From Betaproteobacteria bacterium (lineage in GTDB: Bacteria > Pseudomonadota > Gammaproteobacteria > Burkholderiales > SG8-39): DNA of 29,558 bases. Below, piece by piece: positions 24,812 to 29,558 of the stretch; position 1 is the stretch's first letter; every line of letters starts with the position of its first letter. Both the position numbers and the translations under genes were made by a program. The notes beneath the pieces were generated by a model. That model was not told the origin of the DNA and ran no database searches. It saw only the letters and a program-made list of their open reading frames with translations. Where the stretch lies: contig VBCT01000035.1 in the NCBI GenBank assembly GCA_005882235.1, positions 1-29,558 of the forward strand, written 5' to 3'.

Positions 24812-25777
24812 ATGAGCAGAGGCAAGGGGTTCTCGCTCGTCGAGCTCGCAGTGGCCTTGGCGATCATCGCCCTCCTGCTCGCCGGCGCTTTGATTCCGCT
24901 TTCCACCCAGATAGAGGTGCGCAACGTGGCCGATACCCAGCGAAGCATCGAGTCCATCAGGGAAGCCATCTTGGGATTTGCCCAAGCAAACGGGCGGCTT
25001 CCGTGTCCGGCGAACGGCGGGACACCCGCGGGGACCGTTGACACAACGACTTGGGCTACGTCAGTTGGTGCCGGCGCCGAGCAGTGGAATCCCCCCAACA
25101 ACCGCTGCTACACGGTGTTCGGAGTAGTGCCATGGACAACTCTTGGGGTTGCTGAAACTGACGCTTGGGGGAGAAGGCTCAGCTATCGCGTAGCGCCTGC
25201 GTTTGCGGACGCGATAAGTCTAAACACCTGGCAATCGCGCCAGAACGCTGTTCCTGGGACCTTTCCTTCGCAAGTCGCGCCTTTCACTCAGAGCCCTGCA
25301 GATCAGAATCCGACTTGCCCCTCGTCGTCTCCTCCAGCTGTATCGCCCTACGTGCTTTCGCCCGCTCCCGCACTTTCTTCATTCGCCCTGTGCTCGTTGG
25401 GCGACATCGCGGTCTGGACGCGAGGCGCGGCGACGACGACAGCTGTGCCGTTGGGGGCGGCCTTGCCCGCAGTAATCATTTCACATGGCAAGAACGGCTT
25501 CGGCGCGTGGCAGACGAACGGCACTCGACTTAATCCGATACCGGCGGGTAACGACGAAGCCGCCAACATCAACGGCAATACGACCGCGACGCCTTCTGGA
25601 GGCTACGCGAGCTGGGCCTTCTACAGCCGGACCCACGCGCCTGCAGCAACGGGCTGTGCCGACCCTGCACCCGGATTCGCAAACGCGGCGCCTCCCTGCG
25701 AGTTCGACGACATCGTGGTGATGATTTCCTCGAGTGCGCTGATCGCCCGCATGGTCGCGGCCGGCCGCCTGCCCTGA
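24812..25777 (+). CDS. Prepilin-type protein with LPCP/TLG module
   Basis: 321-residue protein with a very short leader: MSRGKG then FSLVELAVALAIIALLLAGALIP, with Glu at position 5. It is a standard class III signal for a prepilin peptidase. After the helix it has GRLPCPANGG (61-70), GVVPWTTLG (104-112) and DAWGRRLSYRV (117-127), the module also seen in the 616-residue protein upstream. The remaining sequence has paired cysteines and a Ser/Pro/Ala-rich middle. It is probably a minor pilin or pseudopilin. It is the last plus-strand gene before the convergent kinase gene, 53 nt away. Confidence 0.85.
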   Translation: MSRGKGFSLVELAVALAIIALLLAGALIPLSTQIEVRNVADTQRSIESIREAILGFAQANGRLPCPANGGTPAGTVDTTTWATSVGAGAEQWNPPNNRCYTVFGVVPWTTLGVAETDAWGRRLSYRVAPAFADAISLNTWQSRQNAVPGTFPSQVAPFTQSPADQNPTCPSSSPPAVSPYVLSPAPALSSFALCSLGDIAVWTRGAATTTAVPLGAALPAVIISHGKNGFGAWQTNGTRLNPIPAGNDEAANINGNTTATPSGGYASWAFYSRTHAPAATGCADPAPGFANAAPPCEFDDIVVMISSSALIARMVAAGRLP

Positions 25778-25830
25778 TCAGCAATCGCCCGCCTGTTTCC
25801 CAGAAACCTCGGCGAAACACCGCGTGACGT

Positions 25831-27570
25831 CTACTGCCCGCGCGCGCCGCGGCGCACTTCTCCCCGCAGGCTGAAGCACACCCGTCCACTTTCGTTTTCT
25901 CGCAATTGCAGCGAGAATCCCGAGATCTCGGCGAGCCGGCTGGTCTGGTACAGGCCGATGCCGAATCCGGTCTCAGAAGGTACGGGCCCCCTCATAAGCC
26001 CCCGCAGCACTTCCGCCGCCACGGGAGCGCCACTGTCGCACACGGAAAACTCGATGGTGTCGTTGCAGCGGAAGGTCGCGCGTACGGCGACGGATTCATC
26101 GAGCCTGCGCTTTCGCAGCGCATTCTGGAGCAGGTTGTCGCCCGCGCAATCGAAGAGCTCCTTCGGCAGCATCACGGCGTCCCCCAACCCTTCGCGGGAA
26201 AATTCGACTCCGCGACCGGCGTAGCTGCGCTGCAAGCCCTCCCACCACGTATCGGCCTTGATGAAACGGCCGTTGCTGGCATCGGGCTTTTGCAGCTTGT
26301 CGAGCGTCTGCTGCAGGCGCTGCGTAATCGCGGGAAGCTGCCGGCGCATGAGCGAGGACAATTCGCCGCCCGCATCGGGCGCGGTATCGCGCTCCGCCGC
26401 CGCGCACAGCACGTTGAGAGACTGCAACAGGTTCTTCACGTCGTGCGTCATGCGCGCGCCGGTCTCGTGAACGGCTTGCACGTAGGTCTGCTGCTGGAGT
26501 TTCTGCTCGCGCTGCTTGGCGACATAGAACTCCCCGAGAAGCTGTCCGAGCAGCTGAAAGTGCCAAACGAGCGAGGGACTCAGGGGCAACCTGGTGAAGA
26601 CCCGCAAGTGGATTTCCTGGTTGGTGAACTCGACGGAATTCTTCGAAACCTTGCCGAAATCGCCCGATTCGCCCGCCGTGTGCCAGAAGCCGCCGGAGAC
26701 CCACGGTAGGCGGGCGAGGCCGACGCAGGCCTCTTTCATGAAGCGCTCGGGCTTGGTCTCGAGCTGCGACAGCTCTGCCAAGAAATACAGCCAGCGCTCG
26801 AATGGCAGGCCTATCGACAATAGATAGCGCGAGAAATATACGGAAAGACCGCTAAATCCGGCGCGGGGGTTCCAGGCAAAGGAAAGGAGCAGCAGCACGC
26901 CCGCGATGATCAGCATGCTGTACGAAAGAGCCAAGATATAGTCGATGCCGCCTACCGTCATGAATGCAAAGCTGCCCAACGCGAGCGCGATCAGCAGCAG
27001 CACGATCATCGCGGCATAGAAAAAATCGATGATCTGTGGAGTTTCGGCAGAGTCCGTTTCGGCGGGGATCGCCACCATCACGAGGAACAGCACGGGCAAG
27101 CCGTATTGCGCGAGCAATTCGACCTCGTTGGGCAGCGGCACGCGAATAAAGGTGTTCGGGACGATCCAAATGAGCAGCAGCGAGACGAGATACAGCAGCA
27201 CCACGAGATAGAAGCGCCGTAGCCACCGTGCCTGGAAAAGGAACACCTTGCCGCCCACGATTCCCGACAGAACGCTCACCCAGAGGGCAAGCAGCCACCA
27301 GTTGAGAAAATAGAGGGTTCCCAGCGCAATCGCGGCGACCGCCGCAACCTGGGCCGAGGTCAGGCGATGTTCGCCCCGCATGAACGGCTGCCAGAGTATG
27401 AAAAGCCCGAAGTGCGCGAGCATCAAACCGCGCGCCCAGAAATCCTCCGTACCCCGCATCGCGGCAAGATGCAGGGACACCAGCATGACGAGAAACAGAC
27501 CTCGCCATGACCTCGCGATGAACAGATGAGAAATCTGGAGCGCGGCAGTCGTCGCCATACCGTGAGTCAT
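25831..27570 (-). CDS. Membrane histidine kinase, PrsK-like
   Basis: About 579 residues from the ATG at 27568-27570; an ATG at 27556-27558 is nearly as good, and neither has a clear ribosome binding site. The N-terminal 270 residues contain about eight hydrophobic helices. A degenerate GAF-like segment follows, then the H-box THDVKNLLQSL and the HATPase boxes: DNLLQNAL (N), VCDSGAPV (G1) and GFGIGLYQTSRLAE (G2). HDxKN is the H-box style of PrsK, the kinase partner of PrsR. The cognate regulator is most likely the PrsR-like protein at 11248, 13 kb away across the pilus genes. It is convergent with the prepilin genes and divergent from the permease. Confidence 0.88.
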   Translation of the reverse strand: MTHGMATTAALQISHLFIARSWRGLFLVMLVSLHLAAMRGTEDFWARGLMLAHFGLFILWQPFMRGEHRLTSAQVAAVAAIALGTLYFLNWWLLALWVSVLSGIVGGKVFLFQARWLRRFYLVVLLYLVSLLLIWIVPNTFIRVPLPNEVELLAQYGLPVLFLVMVAIPAETDSAETPQIIDFFYAAMIVLLLIALALGSFAFMTVGGIDYILALSYSMLIIAGVLLLLSFAWNPRAGFSGLSVYFSRYLLSIGLPFERWLYFLAELSQLETKPERFMKEACVGLARLPWVSGGFWHTAGESGDFGKVSKNSVEFTNQEIHLRVFTRLPLSPSLVWHFQLLGQLLGEFYVAKQREQKLQQQTYVQAVHETGARMTHDVKNLLQSLNVLCAAAERDTAPDAGGELSSLMRRQLPAITQRLQQTLDKLQKPDASNGRFIKADTWWEGLQRSYAGRGVEFSREGLGDAVMLPKELFDCAGDNLLQNALRKRRLDESVAVRATFRCNDTIEFSVCDSGAPVAAEVLRGLMRGPVPSETGFGIGLYQTSRLAEISGFSLQLRENESGRVCFSLRGEVRRGARGQ

Positions 27571-27706
27571 CCGAGATCGGGATCCGCGAAAGGCAGTGCG
27601 CTCAAGGGCCTGCGATGCATGTATCCTCTCCCGAGTTTGTGGTAAGCAAATCGGGGAGACATCATGCCGACTTGCGCAAACCCTCCCCGTGGACTTACGC
27701 TCCCAC

Positions 27707-27723
27707 AGGCACGTATTGTGCCA
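27707..27723 (+). promoter_or_regulatory. Palindromic sigma-54-like promoter between kinase and permease genes
   Basis: AGGCACGTATTGTGCCA has GG (27708-27709) and GC (27720-27721) with the obligatory 10-nt spacing of a -24/-12 promoter for the permease at 27765. The sequence is an inverted repeat (GGCAC and GTGCC), so on the minus strand TGGCACAATACGTGCC also satisfies the spacing toward the kinase gene. The match to TTGC at -12 is imperfect on both strands. Being palindromic, it could instead be an operator. Confidence 0.45.
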
Positions 27724-27764
27724 GTTTTGACTTATCAGCACTCAGGCCGTATTTCACGCGTTCC

Positions 27765-28529
27765 ATGCCCATTGTCGCTTCGCTCGCGAGAGCTACCCTG
27801 CTCGAGGCGGTTCGGAACCGCCTCCTGTGGCTTGCGGTGGTCGTCGTCGTGATCGCCTTCGGGCTCGCCCAATTCCTGAATCAAGTGGCGATTACCGAGT
27901 CTCGAGAAATCCAAACCGCGTTGCTCGCAGCCCCGCTCAGAGTCGCCGCCGTCTTCATCGTAGCCGTGTTCGTGATCACGAGCATGGTGCGGGAGTTGAG
28001 CGACAAGGTCACGGAGCTGCTGCTCTCCTTGCCGGGACCGCGCTCGGTCTATTTTTTCGGAAAGTTTACCGGCTACGCGATGCTCGCCTCGATCCTCGCG
28101 CTGCTCAGCGCGCTGCCTTTGGTGCCGTTCGCAAATTCCCAGGGACTGGTCCTCTGGACCCTCTCCCTCATTTGCGAGCTGCTGATCGTGACTGCGATGA
28201 GTCTGTTTTGCGTGTTGTCTTTCGCGCAGGTGGTCCCGGCGTTTGCCGCCGTTGCGGGCTTCTACCTGCTGTCGCGTTCAATGGCGGCGATGCAGATCAT
28301 CGCCGGCGCACCCCTGCAGGACCCTGGCCTCACCGATCGCGTGGTCAATGCCCTTGTGGAGTTGATCGCGCTCCTGCTGCCGGCGCTCGACGGCATGACG
28401 CAGACGACGTGGCTGCTGGGGTCGGCACCGGGCGTGAGCGCCCTGGGCTCCGTCGCCGGCCAGACCGCGGTCTACCTCGTGCTGATCTGTTCCGCGGCGC
28501 TTTTCGATTTGTACCGCAAGGACTTTTGA
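27765..28529 (+). CDS. ABC-2 type permease of the pilus locus (PilI-like by context)
   Basis: 254-residue integral membrane protein with about six hydrophobic helices and little extramembrane sequence. The N-terminus MPIVASLARATLLEAVRNRLLWL is the amphipathic connector of ABC-2/NosY-like permeases. The segment VRELSDKVTELLLSLPGPRSVYFFGK is the coupling-type loop. I choose the ATG at 27765; the frame is open to 27615 but those codons cover the sigma-54-like site and lack hydrophobic character. No ATPase is adjacent; the one at 10530 is the plausible partner. The next gene begins 4 nt downstream. Confidence 0.85.
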   Translation: MPIVASLARATLLEAVRNRLLWLAVVVVVIAFGLAQFLNQVAITESREIQTALLAAPLRVAAVFIVAVFVITSMVRELSDKVTELLLSLPGPRSVYFFGKFTGYAMLASILALLSALPLVPFANSQGLVLWTLSLICELLIVTAMSLFCVLSFAQVVPAFAAVAGFYLLSRSMAAMQIIAGAPLQDPGLTDRVVNALVELIALLLPALDGMTQTTWLLGSAPGVSALGSVAGQTAVYLVLICSAALFDLYRKDF

Positions 28530-28533
28530 GGCG

Positions 28534-29277
28534 ATGTCACAACGATCGATTGCGGGTGTGCCGCGTGGCGTTCTCGCGCTGCTCGCTCTGGGGCTCGCCG
28601 CGCAGATCGGGCTGAAGGCCACAGCCCCGCCGCCCCGGACGGCCGCAGAGGACTTGGCGCCCGCGCCGAGCATCGCGGCGCTCAGGCTCGCGAGCTTCGG
28701 GGATCCCGTGGCGCTCGGCAAGACACTGATGCTTTACCTACAGGCGTTCGACTATCAATCCGCCAGCAAGGTCCAGTATCGCGACCTCGACTATTCCCGG
28801 CTGGAAGCCTGGCTCGCGAGGATCCTCGAGCTGGACCCGCGCGGCCAATACCCCCTCCTCGCCGCGAGCAGGCTGTATGCCGAAGTGCCGGTCGAGGCCA
28901 AGCAGCGCAGCATGCTCGAGTTCGTTTATCGGCAGTTCCTGCTCGATCCCGATCGTCGCTGGCCCTGGCTTGCTCATGCCACCGCCATCGCCAAGCACAG
29001 GCTTCACGATCTGCCGCTCGCACTCCGCTACGCTCGAGCGATCCAGCGCTACGCCGTCGCCGACAACGTTCCCCTCTGGGCGAAGCAGATGGAGATTTTC
29101 ATCCTGGAGGACATGAATGAGCTGGAAACCGCGCGTCTCATCATCGGTGGATATCTACAAAGCGGAACCGTCAAGGACCCGGCCGAACTGCGATTCCTGG
29201 ATGAGCGCCTGAGACAATTGGAAGCGCGGACCGCGGGTAAGACTTCGGCGAAAGAACTAAGGCAAAGTGTCAGATAA
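28534..29277 (+). CDS. Membrane-anchored helical-repeat protein linked to the permease
   Basis: 247 residues. An N-terminal signal anchor (GVLALLALGLAAQIGLKA) is followed by a wholly alpha-helical, TPR-like region: LYLQAFDYQSASKVQYRDLDYSRLEAWLARILELDP appears as adjacent helices, then LAASRLYAEV, LALRYARAIQRYA and ETARLIIGGYL. I recognise no catalytic motif and cannot name a family. It directly follows the permease and precedes the sigma-54 pilin promoter, so it is probably the accessory component of the same transporter, comparable in place to Myxococcus PilG. Its last codons hold the first of two AAGTGTC repeats. Confidence 0.75.
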   Translation: MSQRSIAGVPRGVLALLALGLAAQIGLKATAPPPRTAAEDLAPAPSIAALRLASFGDPVALGKTLMLYLQAFDYQSASKVQYRDLDYSRLEAWLARILELDPRGQYPLLAASRLYAEVPVEAKQRSMLEFVYRQFLLDPDRRWPWLAHATAIAKHRLHDLPLALRYARAIQRYAVADNVPLWAKQMEIFILEDMNELETARLIIGGYLQSGTVKDPAELRFLDERLRQLEARTAGKTSAKELRQSVR

Positions 29278-29291
29278 TCGTCGTAAGTGTC
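29265..29291 (+). promoter_or_regulatory. Paired AAGTGTC repeats, candidate activator sites
   Basis: AAGTGTC occurs at 29265-29271 and again at 29285-29291, exactly 20 bp apart (two helical turns), 64-90 bp upstream of the -24 element of the pilin promoter. That is a usual distance for sigma-54 activator binding. The first copy lies in the end of the preceding gene. Confidence 0.4.
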
Positions 29292-29353
29292 CAGTTTTCA
29301 ACAGAAAGAGCTAGGTCACCCGCGCAAAAAGGGGGCTGTACGGGCATACTGTC

Positions 29354-29369
29354 CGGCACGTATCTTGCG
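29354..29369 (+). promoter_or_regulatory. Sigma-54 (-24/-12) promoter of the prepilin gene
   Basis: CGGCACGTATCTTGCG matches the consensus TGGCAC-N5-TTGC at all but the first base. GG is at 29355-29356 and GC at 29367-29368, with the exact 10-nt gap. Predicted start near 29380, about 32 nt before the ATG. The window encodes a sigma-54 activator with an intact GAFTGA loop, which makes this the best-supported promoter here. Confidence 0.85.
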
Positions 29370-29411
29370 GGTTTCAAAGGATTCTTAACTCCGAAGGGGT
29401 TCGGGGGTTGC

Positions 29412-29558
29412 ATGAGTTCGTCCATTATCAACAGCAAGAATTCGACCCAGGTCGGTTTCACCCTGGTAGAAATCGCGATCGTGCTCGTGATCATCGGGCT
29501 CCTCCTGGGCGGCATCCTGAAGGGCCAGGAAATGATCACCCAGGCCAAGATCAAGAAC
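29412..29558 (+). CDS. Major-type prepilin (3' end beyond window)
   Basis: The last 147 bases encode 49 residues with no stop. The leader MSSSIINSKNSTQVG is cut before FTLVEIAIVLVIIGLLLGGI, with the invariant Glu at mature position 5, a standard type IV prepilin signal. LKGQEMITQAKIKN follows, a form common in betaproteobacterial pilins. Position behind its own sigma-54 promoter suggests it is the abundant structural pilin of the locus (MshA/MshB-like role). The globular domain lies past the right edge, so the family cannot be fixed. A purine-rich stretch precedes the ATG but no strict ribosome binding site. Confidence 0.9.
   Translation, partial: MSSSIINSKNSTQVGFTLVEIAIVLVIIGLLLGGILKGQEMITQAKIKN

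Noticed and set aside
27615..27764. N-terminal extension of the permease to 27615
   Set aside because: The 50 codons are not membrane-like and cover the sigma-54-like palindrome; the ATG at 27765 starts a typical permease N-terminus.

Overview
This window reads as chromosomal DNA of a GC-rich betaproteobacterium. Three things point there: the order mlaFEDACB - bolA - murA - hisGDCBHA on one strand, a short-form HisG, and a two-component pair resembling the PrsK/PrsR proteins of PEP-CTERM betaproteobacteria. Species cannot be named from sequence alone. No tRNA, rRNA, CRISPR array, insertion sequence or prophage gene was seen, and no gene-free stretch exceeds 300 bases.

Region 1 (1-10366, all minus strand) is housekeeping. 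Reading in the direction of transcription, from right to left: the Mla retrograde phospholipid transport genes mlaF, mlaE, mlaD, mlaA, mlaC, mlaB; a 28-codon stub of an ABC-transporter ATPase gene whose remainder is missing; a bolA-family gene; murA; then hisG, hisD, hisC, hisB, hisH and hisA, the last cut by the window edge. Most genes overlap or nearly touch, so this is probably one or two long operons.

Region 2 (10474-25777, plus strand) is a type IV pilus assembly locus of the MSHA kind. It starts behind a good sigma-70 promoter with an ABC ATPase and a sigma-54-dependent response regulator. Then come an MshM-like AAA ATPase with a SPOR-like tail, an MshL-like secretin lipoprotein, an MshN-like TPR protein, an MshE-like assembly ATPase with an N-terminal c-di-GMP-binding-type domain, an MshG platform protein, a fused PilM/PilN (GspL)-like protein, an MshJ/PilO-like protein, a small MshK-like secreted protein, and two prepilin-like proteins that share an unusual conserved module.

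Region 3 (25831-29558) completes the system. A PrsK-like membrane histidine kinase lies on the minus strand, convergent with the prepilins. Divergent from it are an ABC-2 permease and a membrane-anchored helical-repeat protein. The window ends in the first 49 codons of a major-type prepilin gene preceded by a textbook -24/-12 sigma-54 promoter.

The likely logic (inference): the kinase and the sigma-54 activator, encoded at opposite ends of the locus, form a pair that drives the pilin promoter and possibly a symmetrical sigma-54-like site in the kinase/permease divergent region. The ABC ATPase at the head and the permease plus accessory protein at the tail probably form one transporter dedicated to the pilus, analogous to Myxococcus PilG/H/I. 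Assembly may be gated by c-di-GMP through the MshE-like ATPase. No prepilin peptidase or retraction ATPase lies in the window.
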